Origin: Cyanophora paradoxa
Lineage: Eukaryota; Glaucocystophyceae; Cyanophorales; Cyanophoraceae
Assembly (NCBI GenBank): GCA_004431415.1
Contig: QPMI01000039.1
Coordinates: 496,001-560,000, forward strand
Length of the DNA stretch: 64,000 nt
Direction: 5' to 3'
In this document: positions 41,284 through 53,125 of the stretch, piece by piece
Position numbering within the stretch: the first letter of the stretch is position 1
Layout of the letters: every line of letters begins with the position of its first letter
The notes under the pieces: generated by a model
Told to the model about the DNA's origin: nothing
The model's database searches: none
What the model saw: the letters and a program-made list of their open reading frames with translations, nothing else
Made by a program: the position numbers and the translations under genes

Positions 41284-44200
41284 TCAGTAGACGGCGATGC
41301 CGGCGACGGCGGCGTCGATGGCGGCGGCCTCGTCGGCCGCCGCGCCCTCCTCGCCAGAGTCGCTCTCCTCCGCGCCGCTGTCCGTGAGCGATGCACTGTC
41401 GACGTCGAACTCCGCGACAGCCTGCCGCGGGGAAGGGCTTAGAGGGCAAGCGCGAGCTGTGAGGAGATGGAGCAGCGGGCACCGGGTCGGCGGCCGGGGC
41501 GACGGGCTCGACGTCGGCGCTCGGCTCGAAGGTGACGGTCTCGCCGACGGCGAGCTTGTCGACGATCTGCCCCCGCACCGAGCCCGTCAGATGAATCGCG
41601 GGGCGGGCGCGGGGAGGCCGGCGGCGCGCACGGCGGCGGCGGCGTCGATCTCCTCCTGCGGGACGCTGGCGACCTCGGCGTCCGGGGTCGAGAGGAGCTT
41701 GACGACGTGCTCGATCTCCGCCGCGCAGCAGTCGTGGTGCGTCGCGTTGCAGATGTCGAACGGGTCGTGCTTCACTGCCGCCCCGCTTGAACCGCAGCGG
41801 GGCGGGCCGGGGCGGGCCGGGGCGGGGCGGGGCGGGGCGCACGCTCGATGTGGCTCTCCTCGAGGAGGCACTTGAGCTCGGCCTGCTTCTCGGTGACCTC
41901 CCCGCGCAGGCACTCGATCTGGCCCTTCAGCTCCTCCAGGTCCCCGTACAGCCGCGCGATGTCGCACTTGTACTCCTCAATGTCTTTCTCCAGGCACGCG
42001 ATCGCCTTCTCGTCGAGGGGGTAGTCGTGCTTCAGCTCCTCCAGCTCGCACTCGAGCTCGATGAGCTGCAGCCGGCGTCAGCTAGGCCGCGGCAGGGCCC
42101 GCGGGGCCGGGGCGGCTGCGCGCGCACCGCCTCCTTCTTGGCGCCGAGCTCCTTCAGCGTCTCGAGCTTGTACAGCTGCAGGCGCGCTCGCGGTCAGGGC
42201 CGGCAGCGCCGCGCGGGCGGGCGGGGCGGGCCTTGAGCTCGCAGAGCTTGGCGACGAGCTCGTAGTAGCACGGCAGCTTCTCGTAGAACTCCTGCGCCTT
42301 GTGGTTCTTCTCGTCGCAGCAGACGACGTCCTCCGCCCAGCCGCCCTTGCTCGCCGGCAGGTCCGGGTCGCACGGGTCGCAGTTCCCCTCGCCGTCGCAC
42401 GCCGGGTACGGCCCGACCTGCTCGTACGTGCCGTCGATGAGCTTGCACTTGCGCACCTGCCGCGGCGCGTCAGGAGGGGCCGAGCGAGCGGACCGGGCGG
42501 CGGGCGGGACGCGGGGCGGGGGGCGGGGCGGGGCGCACGCAGAAGTACTCGTCGTCGTAGAGCTCGTCCTTCGGCACGCCGATATCGTCCGAGTGGAGCG
42601 CGTCCCCGTCCAGGAACTGCTCCAGCACCTCGCACTGCGCCCGCCGATCGCGCGAGGCGCCCTCGTGAGCATCGAGGGCGGGCTGGATCGAGCTGCGGGG
42701 CAGCGCGCCTTGTCGATGCACTCGTGCTGGGGCTTGATCTTGAGGAGGACGGGGCACTTGGCGTACTTCGGGCAGAACGCCGGCGCGCTGCCGGCCCCCG
42801 CCGATCGCAAGTGAGACGGGGCCGCCGGCCGACGGCGTGGGGCGGCGGACGCACAACTCGATGACGCCGGTGGGCGTGCACTCGGTGTGCTTGTTGTGCA
42901 CGTCCTCGCAGACGTTGAAGGTGCACTGCTTCTTGCAGCCGTGCTCGTCCGCCTCCTTCCACTTGGCGTTGTCGAAGTTGTAGTCGCAGAAGCGCACCTC
43001 TCCGCACGGCTTCACCTGCGCCCGCGGCGTCGGCGCGGGCGGAGCCGCGCGAGGCAGCCCCGCGCCCTGCGCCGGGGGCGCACCTCGTTCTCGCAGCAGT
43101 CGCCGGGCACGTACTTCTCGCACGGCTCGTTCGGCGCGTCGGGCTTCTGGAAGACGTAGGTCTTGATGGTGCCCGTCTCGAGCGCCGGCTTGATGCTGCC
43201 CGCCCGTCAGGCCGGCCCGCGTCCCCGTTGGGCTGGGGGGCGGGGAGGGCGCACAAGTAGCCCTTGATCTTGACGTCGTTGTACTGCTCGTAGCAGCCCT
43301 CGGCCTGCGGTCCGGGGCGCCTCAGAGAGGGCCGGGCCCGGGGCACGTTTGCGCCGCGCCGCCCGCACCCAGGCCTTGCCCTCCTGCGTCCAGTCCGCGT
43401 GGCCATGCTTCTCCACGTAAGCCTTCCAGTCGACCGGCTGCTTCGTCTGCTCGCCGGGCGCCCCGTGAGCGCAGAGCGGCAGGAGCGGGCGCGCCCGCCC
43501 CGAGGGCTCGGCGGACCGTGTAGGTGAGCTTGTAGGGCTGCTCGGCGATCGTCACGTTGAGGCACTTGTCGACGTGGACGGTCTGCTCGGTGCACGCGTG
43601 GAAGGGCTTGGCCTCGAAGACGTCCTCGAGGCTCCAGCCGCCGCACTCCAGCGCCTCCTTGAAGCCGCACGGCAGCTGCTCCTCGCACACGCGCGGCAGC
43701 GTCGCCAGCTGCTCGCACCCCTGCAGCGCGATCCTGCGCACAGTCGGCGGCGGCCGGTGTGGCGGGGCGGGGCGGGCGGCCGGCGGGGCGCCGGCGCACT
43801 TGGGCAGCTCGCAGGGGGTCTTGAAGTCGCTCTCGCAGCACTCCTCGTCGTGCGGGCAGACGTCGAGGTCGACGTTGCAGACGGTGAGGTCCTCGCACGG
43901 GCCGACGTGGCAGTAGTACTTGTCGACGGGGTCGCACTTGCCCGGCTCCGGGATGACCACGCTCTCGTGGTCGATCTTCGGCTCGCAGGTCGCCGCGAAG
44001 TGCAGGTCCCCGAACTGCGGCGGGGGCGCTCGGCGCCGCGAAGGGCACGCCGGCGGGCGGGCGGGCGGGGCGCACCTTGTACTCGGGGCAGTCGAGCTCC
44101 TTCAGGATCGGCGTCTTGTCGTCTGCAGCGGCCGCTCAGGGGCGCCCCGGACGGAAGACGGGAGGCGGGAACCGCGCACAGAAGACCTTGGTCTTGCCGA

Positions 44201-45752
44201 AGTAGACCTTGTCGGTCTCGACCTGCTGCGTCGTCTCGATCGTGCCCGTCTCCTTGTAGTCCACCACCTTGTAGTCCGTCCCGGTGATCTTGAACTTCTG
44301 CGTGGCCCTGCGCGCCGCCGTCAAGAGGCGGGGCGGCCGGCCAGGCGCCGCCCCGCGCACCCGACGGTGCCGCAGCGCTCGGCCTCATTGGTGTAGAGGG
44401 CGTCACCGTAGAACTTCTTCTCCCCGCAGTCCTTCACCTCGCCGATCACTGCGGCCCATCAGCGGTGCAGGCGGGTGGGGCGGGGCGGGCGGGGGCACCC
44501 TTGAAGGGCCGCTTGTACTCGGCCTCGTAGACCTTGACGCCGTCGGGCTCGGAGCAGGGCGTCGTCTGGCAGCGGTCCTGCGTGATCTCCGCCAGCAGCT
44601 CCTTCGCCTGCGCGCGCCCCGCACGTCAGATGCCTGAGGCCCTGCCCGTGCGGGCCGGCGGGGCGGGCGGGCCTCGGTGCAGCAGCCGTCCTCGCCGCCC
44701 TTGATGATGGTGGCGTTGGCCTCGACCGAGCCGTGCGTGTACTCGTGCTCCGCGGGGCACGGGCAGTCCACCTGCAGGGGGTACTCGCTCTCCTCGCACC
44801 CCTCCGAGCAGAAGTCGCTGCCCGCCGCGGCCGGCGTCAGAGAAGGCGGGCGGGCTTGGCGCGAGGGCGGCGGGCCGGTGCACCAGGGGTCCTGGTCGCC
44901 GTGGTGCGACTCCTCGCCGTCGTGCTCGGAGCCGTCGTGCTCCGACGGCTCCGACGGCTCCGACGGCGGGGGGTACTCGTCGTCGTGCTCCGACTCCCCG
45001 TGCTCCTCGCCGTCGGAGTGCTCCTCCTGCGCGGCGGAGATCGGCCCGTGCAGCCGGCGGCTCTCGGCCCCGCCCGCCCACCTCGCCGTTCTCCTCGCCA
45101 GAGCCGTAGCCGTTGGAGGCCTTCTCCTCGTGGCCGTCGCCGTTCTCAGAGCCGCCCTCGTGCTGCGAGCCGGCGCTGGTCAGCAAAAGCGGCACCCTGC
45201 CCGCGGCCCGGCCCCCCACCTCGCCGTTCTCTTCGCCAGAGCCGTAGCCGTTGGAGGCCTCCTCCTCGTGGCCGTCGCCGTTCTCAGAGCCGCCCTCGTG
45301 CTGCGAGCCGGAGCTGGTCAGCGAACGCGGCGCCCCGCCCCGCGGCCCGGCCCGCTTGCCTCGCCGTCCTCGCCCCCCTCCTCCGACTCGCCGCCCTGCG
45401 CGGCCTCGGCGTCGGCCGCCTGCGAGGCCGACGCTGTTTTGGAGGGCGGGCGCACGTCGTTGTGGTTGCCGAGGATCTCGACGAGCAGCTCGTCCGCCGG
45501 CACCGGCGCCTCCGGCTCCGGCTCCTGCGGCCGCGGGCGGCGGTCAAGAGGCTGCGGACGGGTGTGCAGCGAGGCCCGCGGCGGCGCACCGCGGCGATCG
45601 CGGGCTCAGCGGCGGCGGTCCCCTCCTGCGGCAGGCGGCGCGCGCGCGCGTGAGGGCGGGGGCGGGCGGAGGGGCGGGGCGGGGCGGGGGCGCACGGGGG
45701 CGAGGAGGACCTCGGGAAGGGTCGCGGGGGCGGCCTCGGTCTCGGTCGACAT
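41284..45752 (-). CDS. Cysteine-rich coiled-coil protein, copy 3
   Basis: ATG 45752, TGA 41284-41286. Function unknown. Near-identical to copy 2, with the same acidic central exons and duplicated HEGGSENGDGHEE exon, but without its three homopolymer frameshifts, so the cysteine-rich part (PHDEECCESDFKTPCEL, EPCEKYVPGDCCENEV, DPCDPDLPASKGGW) and the coiled coil (ELKHDYPLDEKAIACLEKD) read through in frame. It therefore appears intact. One of the tandem exons reads HEEKAS instead of HEEEAS. It sits directly downstream of, and in the same orientation as, complete TUBGCP3, which suggests this is the ancestral location of the cysteine-rich gene. Confidence 0.7.
45078..45355 (-). repeat. 138-bp tandem exon-intron duplication in cysteine-rich copy 3
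   Basis: Units start at 45078 and 45216 and correspond to those at 34422 and 34561. The duplication therefore predates the split of copies 2 and 3. Confidence 0.85.
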
Positions 45753-47126
45753 GCTGCGCGGCGCCCGCCCGCCCCGTCAGCGCCCCGCCCGCCGGCGCCG
45801 GCGGCCCGCGCATCCGTCCGCACGTTCAAGAGCGGCTTCGCACGAACGAACGGGTTTGAAGACGAACTGCGGCGGCGGCGCGCGTGGTCAGCGGAAGGCG
45901 CCGCCGCTATCGGCGGCTAAGTTGGCGGGGCAGCGCTTTGGCAAACTTCGCGGGGCCGCGGGGAGGCTAGGCCTGGGCTACGCGCGCGCAGAGCTCGCCC
46001 TTGGCCGCCGGGCGGGACGGACCTTGAGAGCAGCGATCCGAGATCAGCGAACTGCGGCGGCGGGGCGAGGCCGCGCGCTCTTGTAGGGCCGGCTGACCGC
46101 ACTCGGAGCTGGTTCTGGTCTGCCGTCGGTATGACTTCCGAGTCCGCTGCTGGCGGCGCGAAACGCTCTCAGTCTCGATAGTGTCGATAACCAGAGCGCA
46201 CGGATCAGAGCGGCTGCAGATCTAGAGAGCTGGCTCGCCGCGCGAGCTGACCGCGAACGAACCGGCGCGAGTGGACCACAACTGACAGGGGTCGAACGAA
46301 TAAAAAAGAGAAAAAGCGAGGAAAAAAAGCTCCGAAAATGAACCGGTTCTGTGGACCAAAGCTCCGACAGCCTCCGAGACCAGTTCTGACGGGTCAAGTC
46401 ACGCCTCAAGTGATTCAGGTCACGGACGGAAAAGCTCCGAATAGCGAAAAAAGGGAGCCGTCAACTTGAAAGTCCGGTTCAACCTCGAGTTGACCGCTCA
46501 AGCTCCGAAAACTGCAGCGAAAGTTCCGAAGAGGGGTCAACGCGAACCAGAAGAGCTGAGAAGCGGTCGGAAACTGCGGGTCGGTCGCGCTTAGACCACA
46601 TAAGGACTCGGAGAGCTCTGAAAGTACGAACAGTTCCGAGCATGATCCGATTATCATCTCTAAGAAACTAGTTCTCTAAGACAGTGGGGCCCATGGCCAG
46701 TCAAAGAATCGGAAGTTGTGAAACAGAGACAGCCGGAGACAGCCGAAACAGGAAAAAAACATTTCAACCGGTTCTCTTAGACAGTGGAAGGATCAGGGTC
46801 AAAACGAATGGGGGGCCCCGGGCGGGGTAGAGAGGAGAGGGGTGGGGGGTGGGGGGCGGGAGGGGGGGGGAATGAATCGGGAGGGCCGGGAGGGGAACGA
46901 AGGGACAGCCCGCTCAGATCAAATTGCGAAGGACGTGAAAGGGGGCCAGGGGGTAGATCGCGGAGGCGACGGAGCTTTGGAACAAGAAGAAAAGAGAAAT
47001 GGCGGCGCGCGTGAGAGCCAGCGGGGACGCAGCCGCGCAAAAGGCGACTCCTCATCTATTCCGACACGAGCGCTGCTAGCTCTACGGACGGCGGGCCGGG
47101 GGCGCGCGCGGGGCCCGCCCCGCGGG
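45753..47126 (-). promoter_or_regulatory. TUBGCP3 3' flank / 5' flank of cysteine-rich copy 3
   Basis: Same block as 35102-36490 and the inverse of 19281-20587. AT-richer; no exon was identified. It contains AACTAGTTCTCTAAGACAG and CCGGTTCTCTTAGACAG, the inverted forms of the paired element seen in copy 1. The TUBGCP3 polyadenylation signal and the promoter of the cysteine-rich gene should both lie here. Confidence 0.4.
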
Positions 47127-50100
47127 CTACTCGTGGCGCCGGGCGAGCCCCGCCGGCATCTGGCTCTGAAGCGACTGCCGCAGCGCCTGCCGCCCTCCCG
47201 CGCCCGTTGCCGCCGCTGTTGCTGCCGGGGCCGCCGCCGCGGGGCCCTTGCCCTCGGGGCGGGGCGGCCGCGGCCCCGCCGGAGCCGCGGGGGCGGACGG
47301 GGCGGCGGCTGCGCTCGCTGCTCCGCTGGCGGCGGCGCGGAGCTTGGCCTGGTAGTGCTCGTTGAAGTCGAGGCGGAAGATGAAGCCCTGGAAGCCCAGC
47401 GCCCCCTCGTGCGCCCCCGCGCCCCCCGCGCCCCCCGCCCCGCCCGCCCCGCCCGCCGGCCCCGCCAGCATCCCCAGCAGGTTCGCCATCCCCTGCGCGT
47501 ACTCCGCCTGCGCCTGCGAGCAACGCCGGCATCGGCCCGGGGTACGCGGGGCGGGGGGGGGGTACGCGCCTGGACGATGGCGGGGACGACGTTGGAGGGG
47601 ATGTGCTCGCGGATGGAGGGGCCCAGGCCCACGCCCTCCCCGTCGTAGTACTGCGCCCCCCGCTCGGCTGAAGAACGAAGGAGAGGGGGAGGGGGTACAG
47701 ACCTTCTCGGCCTCGTCGGAGGCGGTCATACCCCACTTGCCGGCGAGGGACCGCTCGTACGCCTGCGCCGCCGCGCGTCAGCGGCTAGCTCGAGCCTCGC
47801 GGGACCAGCATGGGCGGGCGTCTCCCAGAGAGAGAGAGCCCGGGGCCGGCCTGTACCCCGTACCCCCCTCCCTCACCTTCTGGCGGCGGGCGAGGATGCG
47901 CTCCCGGGCCTCCTCCGCCGCGTCGTAGAGCAGCTCCTGCACGTTTCGTTCGGTTCGGTTCAGTTCTCCAGCTTAGGTTTCGGATAGGTCGGGCGGGGGC
48001 GGGCCTGGGCGGCGCAGAAGCGCTGGACGGTCCCCAGCAGCCGCACGACCTGCCCCGGGGCGATGCCTCAGCGAAGCCAAAGCAGAGCGGAGCGGAGCAT
48101 AGCAAAGCGTAGCGGGCCTGCTTGAAGATGTGGTCGGAGTCGCGCCCGAGGAGGCAGCGCTCCTCGATGGAGGCCAGGTACCGGTTGTGCGCCCCGATCA
48201 CCTGGGCGAGGAGCGTGAGGGGGGGGAGGGGGGGGGGGTAGGGGCTCTCGTAAGGATTGAGCTCGTTTAGCTTGTTTAGCTTCTTCGGTTTGTTAAGGCC
48301 GCCGAGTCTAGCCGGCGCGGCGCGCGGCAGCAGGTGGACAGGCTATGGCTCGCTGAGTCTGGCCGGCTAGACTCGGTTCAGCTTGCTTGCTTGGCTCGTC
48401 TAGCTTGCTCAGGCCTTGTTCAGCCCGCCGAGTCCGGCGGGGCCGGGGGCTGGGGCGGGCGTCGGACCATGTCGAGGTCCTCGGCGGCCTCGAGGTCCTC
48501 GCAGAGGCGCTGCCAGGCCCCCTCCACGACCTCCAGGAAGATGTAGTACTGCAGGTTCGACACGAAGTGCACCTGCAGGCGAGGGAGTCAGGCGCGGGCG
48601 GGGCGGGGCGAGGGAGGGCCGCGCGCCATCTCGTGGCGGGTCGTGTGCGAGAGGGAGATGACGCGGGCCACCTGCCGCGCGGCGCGGGGCGGGGCGTGAG
48701 TGAGGGCCCGCCAGAGAGGCGGGGGAAGGGGCCCGAGGTGCGCTGCACCTCGCGGTCGCCCATGAGGGCCTCGGCGGCGTGCGCGGCGCCCATGTGGCGC
48801 CGCCACAGCAGGCACAGCGCGTGCTCCGTCTGCGAGCAACTAAGACGACGCTAAGAAGTGAGGGAAGGGGGCGGGCGGGCCCGCTTCATGCGGAAGAGGA
48901 AGGCGAAGATGCGGAGGTAGGACTCCATCGCCCGCGGCGTGAACACCGTGTTGATCGGCGCGCTGCGGCCCGGGGCGCTCAGGGCGGGCGGGCGGGCGGG
49001 GGTGGGCAGGAAGAAGGGAAGGGGGAGGGGTACGGCCGCACTCGACGCGGTAGTCGAGGGTGAAGACGTCCCACCCGAGGTCCCCCGGGGAGGCCTCCAG
49101 GATGCGCGCGTCCAGGCGAGCCAGGCTGTCCGCCTCCTCGGGCCCCGCCGGCTGCCCCGAGGCCCGCACCGTGGCCTCCAGCACCGCCGCCAGGTTGTGC
49201 TTCGAGAGCTTCGAGGCCTCCCGCCCCAGGTCCGCCGCGAGCAGGTGCAGCAGGTGCCGCACGAAGTCGCCCTGCCCCAGCAGCAGGTACTTCTTGAGGG
49301 CGAGCAGGTGCTGCCTCAGGTTGTACCGCTCCATCATCACCTCGATGAGCCGCGCGTGGCACCGCTCGCCCGCCGCCGCCACGTCCGACTCCAGCGCCTC
49401 CACGCCGCCCACGTACTCGGAGGGGTCGTGCAGCCGCGCCGCCGAGGAGGCCGACTGGATCCGCGCCGGGGGCATGAAGGGCGTGCTTGTCACGTCCGAG
49501 CCCGGGCGCTGCGGGGCCTCAGCCAACCGCTCCTCGTCTTCTTCTTCGGAGAAGCGGCGGGGAGCACCTTGGGGCGGGCGGCGCCGTAGTCTGTTTCGCC
49601 GCAGCACTGCCGCATGAAGTTGATCGACTTGCCGATGAGGAGGATCTGCCGGGGCGTCACGGCGGGTCACGGGCGTGCAGGTAAGCGTTGGAACCCGGGG
49701 GGTACGGACCTTGTCGGCGAGGGGGAGGGGAATGAAAGCCGGGACCATCGCGGAGCGCAGCTTGTACTTGTCGTACCTGCGCCCCCGTACCCCCGACCGG
49801 TCAGGTGCCCCCAGCAAAGAATACATGTACCCCCCTTCCCCCCAAGAAGTGCCCCGCACCAGAGGAGGACGTCCTCCCTCACATCCTGCGCCTTGACGAA
49901 GAACTGGAAGGTACGGGTCAGTCCAGAAGGGGGGGGGGGGAGATGAGGGGGGTACGCGCCTCGTTGAAGGGGTCGTCTAGCTCGCCGTCCGTAATCCAGC
50001 GCCGGATCATCGTGAACAGGGGCGCGCAGACCTGGGGGTACGGGATTTAGCCAGCAAAAGGAAGGGCGAGGGGAGGGGTACAGACCTGGAGGAGGATGCG

Positions 50101-51958
50101 GCGGACGAGGCCGCGGCAGGCCGGGTCCCCGTGTTGCAGGTACCCGTGCACCGCCGACGCCAGCTCGCCCCCGGAGAGATCTGGAGGCGGGGAGGAGGGG
50201 GGGGGAAGAGATGAGGGGGTACATGATACGAAGGACGGCACGGGGGGGGGTACCGGAGCACTGATGGACGAGGACGGCCATTTGCCGGAGGCGCTGGAGG
50301 GGCTCCTGGCACCTGAGGGGGAGGATGGGGATGAGGGGGGTACGAGGCGACAGTGAAGGGGAGGGGGTACCAGAGGAAAAGGCGGCGGAGGGTGAGCTGC
50401 TGGGAGGCGGGGAGCTGGGGGGCGGAGGCGGCGCCGGAGGGGGTGGGGGGTGCGCTGTTCATCTGCGCCAGAGGCGTTACCGGCCGGCCGCCCGGATGCT
50501 GCCCAAAGCAGCCGGCGGAGCGCGCCTGTGCCTCTAGGACCGCGATGAGCTTGTAGTACTCGGCGAGCTCGCTCTGAAGGGCGGCCGAGAAGCCCTGGGC
50601 CATGAGGCCCACCCGCTCGGGCAGGCCCCGCGGCGGGCTGCTCGCGTACCCCCCCTGCGGGCCCGTCAGCAGAGGGGAGGGGGCGGGGGGTTCGAGGCGG
50701 GGCGCACGGCGGAGGCGGCGGCCGACGAGGCGGAGCGCGATGCTAGGGACATGGAGGCGGCTAAGTGGTCCCGGACCTGCAGAAAAGCCCGTCAGAGAGG
50801 AGGGGGAGGAGGGGGGGGGTACGGGGGTACGGCACCTGGCGGAAGAGCCAGCCGAGCTCGGCGATGCGCTGCGCGACGTCCCGCACGGTGCGGGGGAGGG
50901 CCACGGAGGGGTCCAGCGTGTACCCCTCCGCCTTCGGCTCGTACCGGATGTAGCGGCCTGCGGGAGGCGTCGGCCGGTCCGGGCGGGGCCGGCCGGCGGC
51001 GGCGGGGCGCGCGGCGACGCCTGGGCCCCCCCGAGCGCACCGTCGATGCCCTGCATCACGAAGAGCAGGTCTCGCAGCAGCGCCTCCTCGCTCACCTCGG
51101 CCGTCGCTGCGGGCGGCGGGCGGGCGGCGCGCGTGTAGGGCGGCCGCGGGGCCCGCGCGGCGCACGGGGCGGGAGGGCGCACCGCTCTCGATGTCCCTGT
51201 ATCTTCGGAGCGTCGCGAGCTTCTGCTCGGCGACCACCTTGGCGGCCGTGGGGCCCAGCAGCGCATGCTCGTCCTCCTCCTCCGCGTCGCCCTTCCCCTT
51301 GCCCGCCGACGGCTTCCGCCGCACCGCCGTCGGCGCGGAGAGCACCAGAGACGAGCCGTCGGGCAGGTGGATCTCGGAGGCGCCCGGCGGCAGCGGTTTG
51401 GAGGGCGGCTCGACGCGCGGCAGCGGTGCCGCGAAGACCGGCTCCTGCGCCGGCGCCTCGGCGGGCGCGGGGTGCGGCGAGGGTCGGGGAAGAGCATTCA
51501 CCGCGGCGTAGGGCGATCCCGCCCCCGGCTTGGGCCCCGCAAGCGAATAGAGCAGCTGCAGGATGCCGACCTTGTTCTTCAGGACGGTCTTCGTGGCGAG
51601 CTTCCGCAGGCAGTCCGCGACCCGGAGCGCGTCGTCCGTCCTTCCCTCGCGCATCACTGCGGCACGGGCCGCACGTGAGCCCGGCCCCGGCGGGCGCTGT
51701 GCGGCTAGCTATCCGTAGAGGCGCACGCTTCCGCTTCATGAGCTCGCCCGTGTGGAACTCGTCGCTTACGGATGCAGGAGCGATGTTGCTCCCCAGGATG
51801 CGCATGGAGAAGCGGAAGGCGTCCAGAAAGCGGGGATCTTGTAGCGCCGACTCCGGGGTGACGCCGCGGGCGCCCGGTCCGTGCAGCAGGCGGAATGCGA
51901 GGCGCTGCACGCCCGCAGCCACGCGGTCGGCGTGGCTGCCGCCCGCGTCTGCCGCCAT
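47127..51958 (-). CDS. TUBGCP3: Gamma-tubulin complex component 3 (complete)
   Basis: Subunit of the gamma-tubulin small complex (Spc97/Spc98 family) that nucleates microtubules at basal bodies and spindle poles. The N-terminal part starts at ATG 51958 (MAADAGG); an in-frame ATG at 52003 is possible. Then come the Pro/Ala linker and the conserved GCP3 blocks: GYTLDPSVALPRTVRD, LTLRRL, LASAVHGYLQHGDP, WITDGELDDPFNE, YDKYKLRSAMVPAF, ILLIGKSINFMRQCC, FTLDYRVE, VFTPRAMESYLRIFAFLF and AYERSLAGKWGMTASDEAE (human GQWGVTAAEEE). It ends with a C-terminus carrying FRLDFNEHY, the GCP3 signature, and the stop TAG 47127-47129. Several introns carry low-complexity sequence, for example AGCTTGTTTAGCTT near 48260 and AGCAGAGCGGAGCGG near 48075. 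It is the sole complete copy; the 3' exons recur at 18.6-19.3 and 36.5-37.1 kb. Confidence 0.95.
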
Positions 51959-52059
51959 CTTCAAACTGAGCTCCCGGGGATGAGCCCTGGCCGGGTACAG
52001 CATCTTGTGCTGCACCGCCTTCGGCAGCGCTAGCTCGCCGCGGCATTTTGAGCTTTGTC

Positions 52060-52930
52060 GTGCTAGAGCAGGACAACCAGCATCAGACGACCGCCAGGAG
52101 AAGTGCTACCGCTCGCGCTGCATCCACGGCTCGCTCCCAGCTGCAAGCGCATGCGCGCGCGCGCCGCTCGCACATAGAAGCGCCAGCGCCGCTCGGCGCG
52201 CAGGCACAAGCGCCAGCGCCGCTCGCCGGGCTCGCCGCTCCGATGCACGTGCATACACATGCATATGCTCGAACATGCTCGCAGGTGCCGCGTGAGGAGT
52301 TTGAAGCAGCATGGGCATGGGCGCTGGCAACGTTAACAGATTCTGCAGCTTCAGTACTTCCAGGTTGGCCCGCTGCCCGCCGCCCGCTTCCCGCGCGCCG
52401 CGACGTGGATTACGCCGTCATATGCATTCCAGCGATTCGACGACTTCCGATGAGGGAGCCGGTCCGCCCGGCTACCCTGCCAACACTCCATGGGCCTAGG
52501 CATCGGACAACGCGGGCGGGGCCTCCTCTCTAAAGCAGACTGCGCGCTCTATCGACTGCCGGCGGCGGCTCAAGATCTAGATCTCGCGGTGCTTCCCCCC
52601 CCCGCACGCTCAGCTAGGCTGGAGCCCTCTCTACCTGTAGCTACGGCCCCTCTAGGCCCTCCTCGTCATTCGGACTCTGACGCTCCCTCTAACTTTTCGC
52701 CCGCGGCCGCAGCAGCTTGGCGCGGGGCGGCGCGGCGGCGCTGGCCCGGGGCTCCCCCGAGCCCGACTCGAGCCCCGCCCTGCCCTGCCCCGGGCCGAGG
52801 CGAGGCCTGGCTCGTCCTCGAGCTCGGTACCCGTCTGCCCCGTCATTGGCGCGGACGCGCCGGCGGATGCAGCCTCCGAGCCTCCGTGCCCCCCGCAGCC
52901 CGCCCCGCCCCGGCCGCATGCACAGAGCAC
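52060..52930. repeat. Dispersed repeat, copy 1 (about 0.87 kb)
   Basis: Shares a series of blocks, in the same order and orientation, with 56510-57260: GCTCGCAGGTGCCGCG, CCAGCGATTCGACGACTTCC, CCGGTCCGCCCGGCTACCCT, AGATCTCGCGGTGCTTCCCC and CGGCCCCTCTAGGCC. Identity between blocks is moderate. No transposase or reverse transcriptase frame was seen, so it may be a non-autonomous element or an old duplication. Confidence 0.7.
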
Positions 52931-53125
52931 GTCCCGCGCTAGGCCTTTAGCTAGCTGCAGACTGCAGTATACGTATGTTAACGACTGCATGCGCAGTATG
53001 TTCATGTTAAGGTTAACGTGTGCAGTTTTTCACGAATTCGAGAGCTCTAATTTAATAAAAATTCAATTCATGATCAATATGATGCTGTACGTATACAATT
53101 CAATGCCTAAGCGGTACATTTGTGC
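52931..53125. other. Short AT-rich intergenic stretch
   Basis: Marked drop in GC, with GTTAACG, TTAATAAAAATTC and TACGTATAC elements. It lies between the repeat and the 3' end of the next minus-strand gene and probably includes that gene's polyadenylation region (AATAAA at about 53055 is on the plus strand). Confidence 0.4.

Noticed and set aside
52005-52533. Small plus-strand genes over the dispersed repeat
   Set aside because: The frames are not conserved in the second repeat copy and have Arg/Ala-rich composition expected from GCGCGC-rich DNA.
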